Virus record (IMG/VR): IMGVR_UViG_3300036466_000252
Location: 1-50,611 of that record
DNA from: a virus
DNA: 50,611 bases
Reading direction: 5' to 3' (one strand)
Under the pieces are notes generated by a model that saw nothing but the letters and a program-made list of their open reading frames with translations, made no database searches and was not told the origin of the DNA. A program made the position numbers and the translations under genes. Below, piece by piece: positions 1 to 6,601 of this stretch; position 1 is the stretch's first letter, and the number at the start of each line of letters is the position of its first letter.

Positions 1-12
1 GCTTCAATTACC
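1..12. repeat. 12-bp terminal direct repeat, left copy
   Basis: The first 12 bases, GCTTCAATTACC, are identical to the last 12 bases of the window. This length matches a lambda-like cohesive end written at both termini. It could equally be an overlap left by a circular assembly or an att core at prophage borders. No integrase is visible, which makes the att reading weaker. Confidence 0.75.
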
Positions 13-149
13 CATCGGCAGGGGGTGGCTGTCCCAAGTACCTTCCCCGGGGGTGGGCCTGTGCGCCCGCTGACGCCACGTTCGCCCCCTATCCCCGGCC
101 TACGTACCGGATTGAGTATTGCGCCCCGTGTGCGCGCTTGTGCGCCGAT

Positions 150-815
150 CTAGCGTTGCGTGGTCAGTGCCTCCTCAAGCGCTGCCCTGAGCTGCTTGTC
201 CAGCTCCTTGCCTGCCACTGTGGCCGCCGTGCCCTTGAAGTCGTAGCGCTGCCGGTATTGCGGCGCACCCTGCACGAACAGGAAGGCGGGCTGCACCTTG
301 CTGCCCTTGCGCTGCCAGATACCCTCCTGCCCACCTGTGCCCGGTCGGCCTATGCGCCCAGCAAAGTAATCACCCCCCGGCCTTAGCCCGTCCACCACCT
401 TGGCCAGTGCAGCCCGGCTCACGTTGCCATGGCTATCCAGCCGCATACCGCTGGCAGGCACCGCATAGCTGCCAGCAGGCATCAGGCCGCGACCACGCAG
501 CATCCCTTCAGCAGCCTTGCCCCCACGCTTGGTGCCCTCCACTTGCGGCAGCAGGCGTTGTGCTGACTCGTCCCCGATGAAGACCACAGCGCTAGGCGTC
601 GGATCGCTTTTCTTGGCTGGCTGCACCCTGACGCTGTTGAGCGTCCACTTGGTCGGCCTGTCCAGTGACCGCTTCATGGTTTCCTGCTGCGCTTCCCGGA
701 TTTTCTGGGCGGTGCGTGTCAGCCCCAGCGCGGTGGCATACGGCGCTTGCTTGGCAGGCAGCTCGGACAGCTGCCCCATGACTTTGGCGATGTTGCTCTG
801 CACGTCGAATTTCAT
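150..815 (-). CDS. Unknown phage protein, possibly virion-associated
   Basis: A 221-residue soluble protein starting at ATG with a purine-rich GGGGTAGG upstream. No signal peptide or membrane segment is visible. The N-terminal third is helical and charged, the middle is rich in Gly and Pro (GRGLMPAGSYAVP), and the C-terminal part ends in a Lys/Glu helix. From memory, similar proteins occur in proteobacterial phages near head or neck genes, so a structural or neck role is possible but unproven. If the genome ends join, this gene lies directly upstream of the leftward late block. A TACAAT box (845-850, reverse strand) just upstream could serve as its -10 element. Function is not assigned. Confidence 0.7.
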   Translation of the reverse strand: MKFDVQSNIAKVMGQLSELPAKQAPYATALGLTRTAQKIREAQQETMKRSLDRPTKWTLNSVRVQPAKKSDPTPSAVVFIGDESAQRLLPQVEGTKRGGKAAEGMLRGRGLMPAGSYAVPASGMRLDSHGNVSRAALAKVVDGLRPGGDYFAGRIGRPGTGGQEGIWQRKGSKVQPAFLFVQGAPQYRQRYDFKGTAATVAGKELDKQLRAALEEALTTQR

Positions 816-907
816 GTCCTACCCCTGTCGTGTGGTGTCCGGCCATTGTACTGCACCCGAGCGCCCCGATTATCCAGACGCCAGCAAGCTGTGGACGCCT
901 CCCCGAA

Positions 908-946
908 ATCCTGTTGGCGTCTCAAAGCCCCGTACCATGCGGGTTT
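908..946. repeat. Left arm of imperfect ~40-bp inverted repeat
   Basis: This arm pairs with 1192-1234. The core GTTGGCGTCTCAA is a perfect 13-bp match and the arms continue imperfectly to GGGTTTC. The arms enclose about 245 bp containing the AT-rich core. Confidence 0.65.
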
Positions 947-1191
947 CAGGCTAGGCGCAAGCGGACGATGGACGGCAGCCGCCTACGGTGAAAGTTGCCG
1001 TAAGTGACTGAAACCAAAGGACTTTCCCCTATAATAATAATAATAATGTATTGTATTGATATATATATAGACGTCGTATGGTTGGGACGTCTTATACAGG
1101 TTTCCTTGTCTACTAGGTTCCTTGTACCGTCTGTTTTTCTCCCTATGGGTCTTCTTTCTGAAAAATCTTGCTGACGCCCCCCTAAAATCGA

Positions 1192-1234
1192 CCCGAAACC
1201 CAGCAACCATGCGGGCTTGAGACGCCAACAAGGG
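1192..1234. repeat. Right arm of imperfect ~40-bp inverted repeat
   Basis: Reverse-complement partner of 908-946. The core TTGAGACGCCAAC lies at 1218-1230 and GAAACCC at its left end. No target-site duplication or transposase was recognised, so this is not called an insertion element. Confidence 0.65.
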
Positions 1235-1311
1235 CCGCCACACTTTTTGCGGACAGCGTTGGCGCTTACAAGCCTGTCTGCCCTAAATTACAGGCATTCA
1301 TGCCGCAGGCG

Positions 1312-1341
1312 TTGCAAGGATGCACGGGCAAGAAGTACAAT
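1312..1341 (+). promoter_or_regulatory. Putative sigma70 promoter for the 1382-2805 operon
   Basis: TTGCAA (1312-1317) and TACAAT (1336-1341) are separated by 18 bases and lie about 40 bases upstream of the ATG at 1382. There is no experimental support. The same TACAAT box occurs on the other strand at 845-850, upstream of the divergent gene. Confidence 0.45.
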
Positions 1342-1381
1342 AGGCCAAGCAGCACACCACTCAATTGCATAGGGTTACATC

Positions 1382-2023
1382 ATGAGCGCACCGGCAATAG
1401 CACGATTGTATGAACGCCATATAAAAGGTCAGCAATCCTTCACTGTCGCGGCGCTGGCGGTCGTTTGCCAGTCCGTGGCGGACCCATCCAGCAAGATGAC
1501 CGGCCCTCGCGTCTGTGCCCTGCTGGATTGCAGCAAGCAGACGGCATATTCCCACCTGCAGCGGCTGGCCAGCATGGGCCTCATTGTGGATGGCTGGGCG
1601 ACGGATAAGGCCCGGGAGATGCTGGCGGACGATGGCGCTGAAGTGGTGTCCAGTTGGGAAAGCGGTGGTGACACCTACACGGTGACGCGCATCCGGTCAG
1701 GTGCTGCGCCTGTCGCTGGTAACGTGGAGGCCAAGCCGGTTGCCCCGTCCACCGTGGTGCCCATGCCGCGACCGCCTGCCCCTGTCGTGCCGGTCATTAC
1801 CCCGGAGCCGGAAGGCAAGCACGGCCAGTACGCGCGGGAAGAGGACAAGTGGGCTAAGCCGGGCATGTATAGCGGCGACGATGAGCCGGGCGAGCTGCTC
1901 TGGTGGGTCGATGGCGTGGAAGCCTATGTCGTGCGCCGGGCGGACTGGCCGACACTTGAGGCGGGTGCACGCAGCCCTGACAGCATCGAAGACCAGCTGC
2001 GCGAAGATGGGAGGATTGATTGA
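1382..2023 (+). CDS. Putative winged-helix DNA-binding protein
   Basis: A 213-residue protein. Residues about 15-75 resemble a winged helix: a helix, then GPRVCALLDCSKQTAYSHLQ as a possible recognition unit, then a beta wing with MGLIVDGW. A Pro/Ala/Val-rich linker (about 115-140) leads to an acidic C-terminal domain with LLWWVDGVEAYVV. The stop codon overlaps the next start (TGATG), so the two genes are probably translationally coupled. The gene sits directly downstream of the iteron/AT-rich region. That position suggests it binds there, as a replication initiator, partition adaptor or regulator, but no family is recognised and this is inference. Confidence 0.65.
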   Translation: MSAPAIARLYERHIKGQQSFTVAALAVVCQSVADPSSKMTGPRVCALLDCSKQTAYSHLQRLASMGLIVDGWATDKAREMLADDGAEVVSSWESGGDTYTVTRIRSGAAPVAGNVEAKPVAPSTVVPMPRPPAPVVPVITPEPEGKHGQYAREEDKWAKPGMYSGDDEPGELLWWVDGVEAYVVRRADWPTLEAGARSPDSIEDQLREDGRID

Positions 2024-2805
2024 TGGTCGCCAATGTCTACCACAGCGCCCTTGAGGACGTTGCGGGCCGTATGGGCTACCCGGCTTGCGAAAAAGGCACC
2101 TTGACCAAGCTGGACCGGCACCTCAAGGCGGTTGGCCTGCGGCGTGAAGCTGGCGGTCGCTATTTCGACTGCACCCGGCTAAGGGCGGAGGTAGCCGCTT
2201 TCATGAGCGGCGAGGGGGTAGATGTTGACCCGCTGCGGGCTGACCCGGCGCACCCTTGCCCGCCTTCGATTGACAATGGCAGTGCCCGCCAGTCGTTGGC
2301 AGTGTTCGGCCAGCGGCTTGGCTATACCCGGGATTACTTGCGGTGCCATGGCCGCGAGATACAGGCATTGGGCTACATCGCGAAGGTGCTCCGGATTGCA
2401 GGTATTGAGCCGGCCGTGGTCAAGTACAGCGGTCGCAATCTTTACGACCATTGCCCGGCCGTAGACGATGCCATCCGCACGGCCATGGACCATCTGGCCG
2501 TGCCCCGTCCGCCAGCACCGCAGGAGCCGCTCGAGCAGCCAGCAGCTGACCTGCTGGACCCGCTGGACCCGGCCCGCATGTACCGCCTGCTGGTGCGGCT
2601 GGGCAACGAAAAGCTCCCGGCGTCAAGCGTCATGCTGCTGTGCCATATGGCCGCCAATCCGGGCGAGCATTACAGCACCGTCAAGGCGGGCGAAGTATTG
2701 GGCAGCACGCAGGCGACCGGCAGCAAGGCGCTCAAGGCGTTGCGGGTTGCCGGGTACGCTTATGACAGCAAGGTGACGGCCAAGGGCTTGGCGCTGTTCA
2801 CGTAG
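2023..2805 (+). CDS. Putative DNA-binding protein, second gene of operon
   Basis: A 260-residue protein. I chose ATG at 2023 because GGGAGG lies a suitable distance upstream; a TTG three bases earlier is possible. The N-terminal half has two short helical modules that look like DNA-binding helices (near EKGTLTKLDRHLKAVGLRRE and FGQRLGYTRDYLRCHGREI). The C-terminal 90 residues look like a winged helix (SSVMLLCHMAANPGEHYSTV, then VLGSTQATGSKALKALRVAG). The architecture suggests a multi-domain DNA-binding protein. It forms an operon with the preceding gene and ends in a strong terminator. The family is not recognised. Confidence 0.65.
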   Translation: MVANVYHSALEDVAGRMGYPACEKGTLTKLDRHLKAVGLRREAGGRYFDCTRLRAEVAAFMSGEGVDVDPLRADPAHPCPPSIDNGSARQSLAVFGQRLGYTRDYLRCHGREIQALGYIAKVLRIAGIEPAVVKYSGRNLYDHCPAVDDAIRTAMDHLAVPRPPAPQEPLEQPAADLLDPLDPARMYRLLVRLGNEKLPASSVMLLCHMAANPGEHYSTVKAGEVLGSTQATGSKALKALRVAGYAYDSKVTAKGLALFT

Positions 2806-2828
2806 CCCGCCACCACGTAGCAGGACTG

Positions 2829-2854
2829 GCCCCGGCATTGCGCTGGGGCTTTTT
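2829..2854 (+). terminator. Rho-independent terminator of the rightward operon
   Basis: The stem GCCCC/GGGGC (2829-2833 and 2845-2849) is followed by a run of five T, 25 bases after the stop of the upstream gene. Confidence 0.8.
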
Positions 2855-2874
2855 GTTGGGCGTATGGCAGGCGC

Positions 2875-2897
2875 AAAAAAGCCCGCGCGGGGCGGGC
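2875..2897 (-). terminator. Leftward terminator downstream of the tRNA
   Basis: On the reverse strand the stem GCCCGC/GCGGGC is followed by six T (2875-2880). It lies ten bases beyond the encoded CCA end of the tRNA. Confidence 0.8.
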
Positions 2898-2906
2898 TTG
2901 GGTATC

Positions 2907-2993
2907 TGGTGGGCCGGACTGGATTCGAACCAGCGATGGGGTTTCCCCGGGCGGTTATGAGCCGCATGCACTCGACCGCTATGCGACCGGCCC
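2907..2993 (-). tRNA. tRNA with CAU anticodon and long (class II) variable arm
   Basis: An 87-nt reverse-strand cloverleaf with encoded CCA (2907-2909) and discriminator A. The acceptor stem is GGGCCGG/CCGGCCC (7 bp) and the T stem is GCTGG/CCAGT with loop TTCGAAT. The D stem is GCAT/GTGC with GG in its loop. The anticodon arm is TGCGG-CTCATAA-CCGCC, giving anticodon CAU with U33, and has one mismatched closing pair. The variable region is about 15 nt and forms a GGGG/CCCC stem. Long variable arms are normal for Leu, Ser and Tyr tRNAs but not for Met or Ile2, which carry CAU. The charged amino acid is therefore uncertain. The gene is bracketed by two leftward terminators, and no promoter was seen. 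Confidence 0.85.
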
Positions 2994-3002
2994 CGACGAC
3001 GC

Positions 3003-3029
3003 AAAAAAGCCGCCCCATGACAGGGCGGC
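3003..3029 (-). terminator. Leftward terminator upstream of the tRNA
   Basis: On the reverse strand the stem GCCGCCC/GGGCGGC is followed by six T (3003-3008). It ends the leftward small-gene operon, with the tRNA starting only about ten bases further on. Any tRNA transcription probably relies on read-through or RNA processing. Confidence 0.8.
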
Positions 3030-3066
3030 CAGTGACAATGCCTCCAATGACAGGGCAGATTGTGCC

Positions 3067-3402
3067 TCAGCCTGCAGCGTCCTTGCAATCTGTTTTCGCG
3101 CCGCCCCGCTTTTCGGTAATTGACTGGACGGTATCGCCCATGATCCGCCCGATTGTGCGGCGGGCGTCCTCGCTGCCACTTGCCGCGCATTCCAGCAGAA
3201 ACGACATTTCAGATATTCCGCTGCCCGGCGTTATCACCCGGCTTACACTCGAGAAGCTGGCGGTGGTGTAGAACAGGGCGAAGTGGTCGCCGTGTTCCGG
3301 GTGCTTGCTAGGGATCATGGCGACGGAAAAGCCGTCACAGTCAAACATGGCCCCGGCGTCGGTTATGGTGGCGCGGTCAGCGATAAGGCTATGGATGCTC
3401 AT
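3067..3402 (-). CDS. Hypothetical small phage protein
   Basis: A 111-residue soluble protein and the last gene of the small-gene operon. Its ATG overlaps the previous stop (ATGA at 3399-3402). It has a mixed alpha/beta composition with a central SFLLECAASGSEDARRTIGR helix and no clear motif. Not recognised. Confidence 0.65.
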   Translation of the reverse strand: MSIHSLIADRATITDAGAMFDCDGFSVAMIPSKHPEHGDHFALFYTTASFSSVSRVITPGSGISEMSFLLECAASGSEDARRTIGRIMGDTVQSITEKRGGAKTDCKDAAG

Positions 3403-3689
3403 TGGGCGCGGTCCTTGTTCGGTAAGGTGTAATTGCCATCACTACGCGGGCGCAGGTGCGTCATTGCCGCCAGCAGGCTTTCCGGGAAGGTTACGCTAAG
3501 GCTGCCAGCCGTCACGCATTCCCGCATATCGACGCCGTAAAGGTCCGCCAGCTTCCGGGCGCTGAAATAATGCCACTGCCCATCATTGGCGCTGATCAGG
3601 TGGCCCGGGTGCAGGACATACAGCGGCCACGGTCCGAACTCGTCATGCACCGTGACTACCGGGAAGCGGTTTTTGCGGTGGTCATCCAT
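3399..3689 (-). CDS. Hypothetical small phage protein
   Basis: A 96-residue protein beginning MDDHRKNRFP. I chose this start because it overlaps the end of the NinX-like gene by eight bases; longer in-frame starts would lie deep in that gene. The composition is soluble, with a Trp/His-rich middle (GPWPLYVLHPGHL). No known domain. It is translationally coupled to its neighbours on both sides. Confidence 0.6.
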   Translation of the reverse strand: MDDHRKNRFPVVTVHDEFGPWPLYVLHPGHLISANDGQWHYFSARKLADLYGVDMRECVTAGSLSVTFPESLLAAMTHLRPRSDGNYTLPNKDRAQ

Positions 3690-4122
3690 GGCCGTTTCCC
3701 CCTGCCAGTTCGTCGGGCACGTCCACGGTGCCGCCCATGCTGGCGAAGACCAGCGCACGCATCGCGGCCTCTAGTGGCGTGGCACCCCGCCACCAGCCTT
3801 TCGACGAGGCGGCGGTCGCCTCCCAGCCGCTTGGCGTGCTTTCCAGCGCAATGCGGTGTTGCGTGATAAGCGGCCCGCCCTGCGACCATAGCGACGATGG
3901 CGAATATGGATCAATGCCAGCGCTTTTCAGGCGCAACCGCTTAATGATGCTCGTACCCCTTGACAGGAAGACGCACGGCTCAGTCTTTCCTTCCTCGACC
4001 TCGCCCACGCCCATCATCACGCCATCGACTATGCGCCATGCCAGCCCCTTGCAGTTCCTATCAGCCTGCGCCGCAGCCCAATCCAGCGCCGGACCTGTCA
4101 GCTGTATGATGTCCCGTTTCAT
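3682..4122 (-). CDS. ninX: NinX-like protein (DUF2591)
   Basis: A 146-residue protein with the features of the lambdoid NinX/DUF2591 family: an early GPALDWAAAQAD helix, the central YSPSSLWSQGGPLI block, then GATPLEAAMRALV and VDVPDEL near the C-terminus. The family is widespread in phages, non-essential where tested in lambdoid phages, and of unknown biochemical function. The start overlaps the previous stop (ATGA). A longer linker than usual lies between the N-terminal helix and the YSPS block. Confidence 0.8.
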   Translation of the reverse strand: MKRDIIQLTGPALDWAAAQADRNCKGLAWRIVDGVMMGVGEVEEGKTEPCVFLSRGTSIIKRLRLKSAGIDPYSPSSLWSQGGPLITQHRIALESTPSGWEATAASSKGWWRGATPLEAAMRALVFASMGGTVDVPDELAGGNGHG

Positions 4123-4598
4123 GCCCCACCCCCGTGTGTCTTGCAGAAACTACATTCAGCCTCGGTCGCCAGTCGCACGCACAGGCACCTATCGCACGAC
4201 ACTACATCCGGCCCGGATTCGTCCTGCAGCTGGCGGATTGCCGTCACCACGTCCGCCAGCTTGTCGGTGCCGACCAGCTCGCGCATCGCCGCTTCCCAAG
4301 CCAGCGTTTCCTCCTTGGCCTGACGGGCCTCGCGGCGGTACTTGGCAATCAGGCTGCCCGGCCCCCGGCTGGTGTCCTGCACGCCTGACGGTGGCAGCAT
4401 CTGCCCGCAGCAGCTGCACGCGGCCCGGGCGTGGTTGATGGTCCGGCACGATGGGCACTTGACGCCCGGCACTTCCTTGAAGTCTTTGACCGCACCCACG
4501 CCGCAGTTCGGGCAGGTGCAGTGATACATGGCGTGGCGGACGCCCGGCCCGATCAGGTAGGCGCAGGCAGTGCATTCATACTTCACGTATTCACTCAT
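4119..4598 (-). CDS. Multi-zinc-ribbon protein
   Basis: A 159-residue protein starting MSEYVKYECTAC. It contains several cysteine knuckles: CTAC...CTCPNC, CPSC...CSCC and a C-terminal CDRCLC...CSFC. These fit two or three small zinc ribbons separated by an Arg/Lys/Glu helix. A role in binding nucleic acid or protein is likely, but no enzyme domain is visible. The start overlaps the stop of the upstream small membrane protein by eight bases, and a longer in-frame start has no better ribosome-binding site. Confidence 0.7.
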   Translation of the reverse strand: MSEYVKYECTACAYLIGPGVRHAMYHCTCPNCGVGAVKDFKEVPGVKCPSCRTINHARAACSCCGQMLPPSGVQDTSRGPGSLIAKYRREARQAKEETLAWEAAMRELVGTDKLADVVTAIRQLQDESGPDVVSCDRCLCVRLATEAECSFCKTHGGGA

Positions 4599-4743
4599 GG
4601 TCGTCTCGCTCGTTGGTGTATTGGTCGTCTTCCATCGCGTCATCAGCATTGCGGGCCGCCAGCACCGCGACCCATATCAGGGCCACTATGCCCACTGGGG
4701 GTGAAGTCCACAGCAGGCATATCAGCGTAGCGAGCAGCAGCAT
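4591..4743 (-). CDS. Small single-pass membrane protein
   Basis: A 50-codon gene whose ATG (4743) overlaps the previous stop as TAATG and whose stop overlaps the next start. The N-terminal 30 residues form one or two hydrophobic stretches (LLLATLICLLW, then VGIVALIWVAVLAA), followed by a strongly acidic tail with Asp/Glu runs. The tight coupling on both sides argues that it is a real gene. It lies in an early-type cluster far from the lysis genes, so a lysis role is unlikely. It may act at the inner membrane, for example in exclusion, but this is inference. Confidence 0.6.
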   Translation of the reverse strand: MLLLATLICLLWTSPPVGIVALIWVAVLAARNADDAMEDDQYTNERDDHE

Positions 4744-4991
4744 TACAGGGCGATGGCTTGGGCTGCGTGGCGGAGGAAGTGCTGCACGTTGCCAGCCTTG
4801 AAGTCTATCTGCACCAACGTGCGCTTGATGGCCTCTTGGTCGGCCGGGCTGGCCTGATGTTTCATGGCCTCGACTACATGCCCGTAGGTCATGTGGTTGG
4901 TGCCGCTGCGGCCTTCCACGGTCAGGGGCGCTTCAAGGTCGACACCCTTTTCCGCCATGAAAGTGTCAATCCACTGTTTGAAGTTGGTCAT
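4743..4991 (-). CDS. Conserved hypothetical phage/plasmid protein
   Basis: An 82-residue acidic, helical protein (WIDTFMAEKGVDLEAP near the start, RTLVQIDFKAGNVQHFLRH near the end). From memory, short proteins of this pattern, with a final KIDF-x-GD-x-x-HFF-like block, are common in proteobacterial plasmids and prophages, but no function is known to me. The stop is coupled to the next gene by one base, and the start lies three bases after the upstream stop. Confidence 0.7.
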   Translation of the reverse strand: MTNFKQWIDTFMAEKGVDLEAPLTVEGRSGTNHMTYGHVVEAMKHQASPADQEAIKRTLVQIDFKAGNVQHFLRHAAQAIAL

Positions 4992-4993
4992 GG

Positions 4994-5200
4994 TTACATG
5001 TCTCCGAATTGGTCGAGGTAGTCTTCAAGCTCGCTGGCGCACATCACCGGCTGCGGCTGGCTCCCTGCATCGTCGGTCAGCCAGTACGGGGCGGCGCTGT
5101 AGCCGTCACCCATGCTGCCGGCTGATTGCAGGTAGATGCTGTTGCCGACTTCCACCTTGCCTTCACGCGCTGCGCGGACGAGGGTGCTCACTGCTGCCAT
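4994..5200 (-). CDS. Hypothetical protein, first gene of small-gene operon
   Basis: A 68-residue protein starting MAAVSTLVRAAREG, preceded by GGAGCAGCACC, a good ribosome-binding site. A longer in-frame start would run through the promoter cassette and is rejected. The C-terminus is acidic (ASELEDYLDQFGDM). It is the first gene after the terminator-promoter cassette at 5253-5323, so it should be expressed early. Not recognised. Confidence 0.6.
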   Translation of the reverse strand: MAAVSTLVRAAREGKVEVGNSIYLQSAGSMGDGYSAAPYWLTDDAGSQPQPVMCASELEDYLDQFGDM

Positions 5201-5252
5201 GGTGCTGCTCCGGTAATGGCGGGCGGGCCGCATGCCCTGCCCCATGTCGTTT

Positions 5253-5283
5253 ACTATACCCGCATCATTACCAGTTGTGTAAT
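5253..5283 (-). promoter_or_regulatory. Promoter/operator of repeated cassette A
   Basis: On the reverse strand the dyad ATTAC-N7-GTAAT (5267-5283) is followed after 8 bases by TATAGT (5253-5258). The same arrangement occurs at 6905-6935, 12198-12229 and 22742-22772. It drives the operon starting at 5200. Confidence 0.75.
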
Positions 5284-5296
5284 ACCAATAAGTAAT

Positions 5297-5323
5297 AAAA
5301 AGCCCCACCGGTTAGGGCGGGGC
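5297..5323 (-). terminator. Leftward terminator of cassette A
   Basis: On the reverse strand the stem GCCCC...GGGGC (with further inner pairing around CCTAACC) is followed by T5ATT. It ends the operon 5349-6871 and is joined directly to the promoter of the next operon. Confidence 0.85.
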
Positions 5324-5348
5324 GTTATAAGCGGTTACGCTGGCCGTA

Positions 5349-5513
5349 TTACCTTATGCGCTTGTTGCGCCCGCCAGACGTCTGGCATCGCTTGCAGCGC
5401 TCAAGGACTATGTGCCGCCCCGTTGACGGGTCGAAATACTTCATCTCGCCTTCGCCCCGCCAGTCGCTGCACCCATGGCACCAGTGCAGCCCGTTTCCCC
5501 GTCTATCACTCAT
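5349..5513 (-). CDS. Small zinc-finger-like protein
   Basis: A 54-residue protein starting MSDRRGNGLHWCHGC. The pairs CHGC and CKRC, about 30 residues apart, form a likely single zinc ribbon, and the C-terminus is basic (GGRNKRIR). It probably binds nucleic acid. The start overlaps the end of the preceding gene by eight bases, and it is the last gene before the terminator. Confidence 0.6.
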   Translation of the reverse strand: MSDRRGNGLHWCHGCSDWRGEGEMKYFDPSTGRHIVLERCKRCQTSGGRNKRIR

Positions 5514-5907
5514 TTCCGCTTCCCTTGTGCTGCGCTCGTTTCTGTCGTCTTTTGCCGCCCTGCGCCCACTGGTCGCGCAGCCCCTGCCGCTCGATGGATC
5601 GCCCGCACCATGACGGTGACACCTTGAAGCCCATCTCATGGGACAGTGCCCCGGCAGTCTCCCGCAGGCTCATATCGGCCGCCACGCATTGTGCCACCTT
5701 GGCATCGGCCTTGGCGCGCGTGTCCTTGGTTATGCGCCCCTCGCTGCTCAGGCCCATGGAGCTGGCCTTGCTGCGCACCCCGTCTTCCGTCCGCTCGAGG
5801 GCTGTAGCAATCTTGGCCAGCGTCCAACCTTTCTGGCGGTGGGTGGCCAGCAAGAATGCCTCGTCTGTCTGGTCCCACCGCACGTATTTGCAATTCGGCT
5901 TGGCCAT
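5506..5907 (-). CDS. Putative HTH/Myb-like DNA-binding protein
   Basis: A 133-residue basic protein. Residues about 10-55 (WDQTDEAFLLATHRQKGWTL, then KIATALERTEDGVRSKASSM) look like a SANT/Myb or GcrA-type trihelical module with spaced aromatic residues. A second helical segment (KVAQCVAADMSLRETAGALS) resembles another helix-turn-helix, followed by an Arg/Lys-rich tail. The function is probably DNA binding or transcription control. The start overlaps the upstream stop by one base. Confidence 0.6.
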   Translation of the reverse strand: MAKPNCKYVRWDQTDEAFLLATHRQKGWTLAKIATALERTEDGVRSKASSMGLSSEGRITKDTRAKADAKVAQCVAADMSLRETAGALSHEMGFKVSPSWCGRSIERQGLRDQWAQGGKRRQKRAQHKGSGNE

Positions 5908-6281
5908 CAGACCGGCTCCACATCAAGGCCGGCAAAGCGGCGGTGCAGGTCATCCATCTGCTCGCGTGACAGGCTGCCAAGGTTGCGGTGCAGGCCGCGG
6001 ATGGTATTGCGCACCTTGGCATCCTTCTTCTGCTGGGCGTACTGCTCGGCAAGCTCGGCGGTGTGCGGGTGGATGCTTGGCGGGTGGAAGGTAGACGCGC
6101 CGCGCAATAGCCCGGTGCTGCGCATGTAGGCATCACCGTTCTCGATAATGATCTGCGTGGCCGTCACGCGCTTGATGGTGGTGCTGGTCAGCGAGACGCT
6201 CGCCATGCCCACGCGCTTGATGAAGACCCGCTCGCCTGCCTGTACTTCCTTGCGCCATTCGCGCTCTTGTTCCGGTGTCAT
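5907..6281 (-). CDS. Hypothetical protein with small beta domain
   Basis: About 124 residues starting MTPEQEREWRK. I prefer this ATG to the one six bases upstream because the AGGAG box is better spaced. A predicted beta-rich segment (VSLTSTTIKRVTATQIIIEN) follows the N-terminal helix. A C-terminal helical region, about 45 residues long, is rich in Gln, Lys and Arg. No known domain; cytoplasmic. Confidence 0.6.
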   Translation of the reverse strand: MTPEQEREWRKEVQAGERVFIKRVGMASVSLTSTTIKRVTATQIIIENGDAYMRSTGLLRGASTFHPPSIHPHTAELAEQYAQQKKDAKVRNTIRGLHRNLGSLSREQMDDLHRRFAGLDVEPV

Positions 6282-6333
6282 GTACATATCTCCTGTCGGG
6301 GCAGGCCGCCCGGTGGCGGCCCGTGGTGTTGGT

Positions 6334-6558
6334 TTACTGGCTGCGGCGCTGCTGGTGGTCCTGCTTGATTGCCCGGGCCTGTTCGACCCACTGCTCTAGG
6401 GTCAGGTCGCCAAGGCGCGGGACGAAAACGCTGGCAGTATCGGCGCTTTCAGTGTCAGGCCCGATGAAGTAGATGTAGCCGTCGCCCTTGACCGCCTCGG
6501 CCTTAATTCCGGCCGCCTGCACTGCCTTGGTGATCGCCTTGCACGTCAATTTTGCCAT
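6334..6558 (-). CDS. Small hypothetical protein
   Basis: A 74-residue protein starting MAKLTCKAITKAVQ after GGAGCAGCA. It has an alpha-beta-alpha pattern: helix, the strand GDGYIYFIG, an acidic loop, and the helix LTLEQWVEQARAI. From memory, similar small proteins occur in proteobacterial phages, with no assigned function. Confidence 0.6.
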   Translation of the reverse strand: MAKLTCKAITKAVQAAGIKAEAVKGDGYIYFIGPDTESADTASVFVPRLGDLTLEQWVEQARAIKQDHQQRRSQ

Positions 6559-6601
6559 GCTGCTGCTCCCGGTGGCCCCGGCTTCCCGGGGCGTTGTTGG
6601 T

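Larger units (their letters stand above)
816..1381. other. Long non-coding region with AT-rich core and repeated motifs
   Basis: About 565 bases without a convincing gene. Positions 1030-1069 are almost pure A/T (an ATA-type microsatellite followed by alternating TA), in strong contrast to the GC-rich genome. A hairpin AGACGTC/GACGTCT follows at about 1069-1092. Around the AT-rich core lie repeats of a motif close to CTTG(C/T)TGGCGTCT: 876-888 (reverse), 911-925 (forward), 1167-1178 (forward, diverged), 1218-1234 (reverse) and 1254-1266 (forward, diverged). An easily melted core plus iterons fits a replication origin, a centromere-like partition site or an operator region. The choice between these is inference. 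Confidence 0.6.

Noticed and set aside
908-1234. Inverted repeat as ends of an insertion sequence or MITE
   Set aside because: No transposase, no flanking target duplication, and additional motif copies lie outside the arms, which fits binding-site iterons better.
946-1243. Two overlapping minus-strand frames across the AT-rich region
   Set aside because: They run through microsatellite and inverted-repeat DNA, have no ribosome-binding site, and encode low-complexity Ile/Tyr runs.
2907-2993. Reading the tRNA anticodon as UCA (opal suppressor or selenocysteine)
   Set aside because: That shift would place C instead of the nearly universal U at position 33, and the acceptor/T arms are 7+5 rather than the longer selenocysteine fold.
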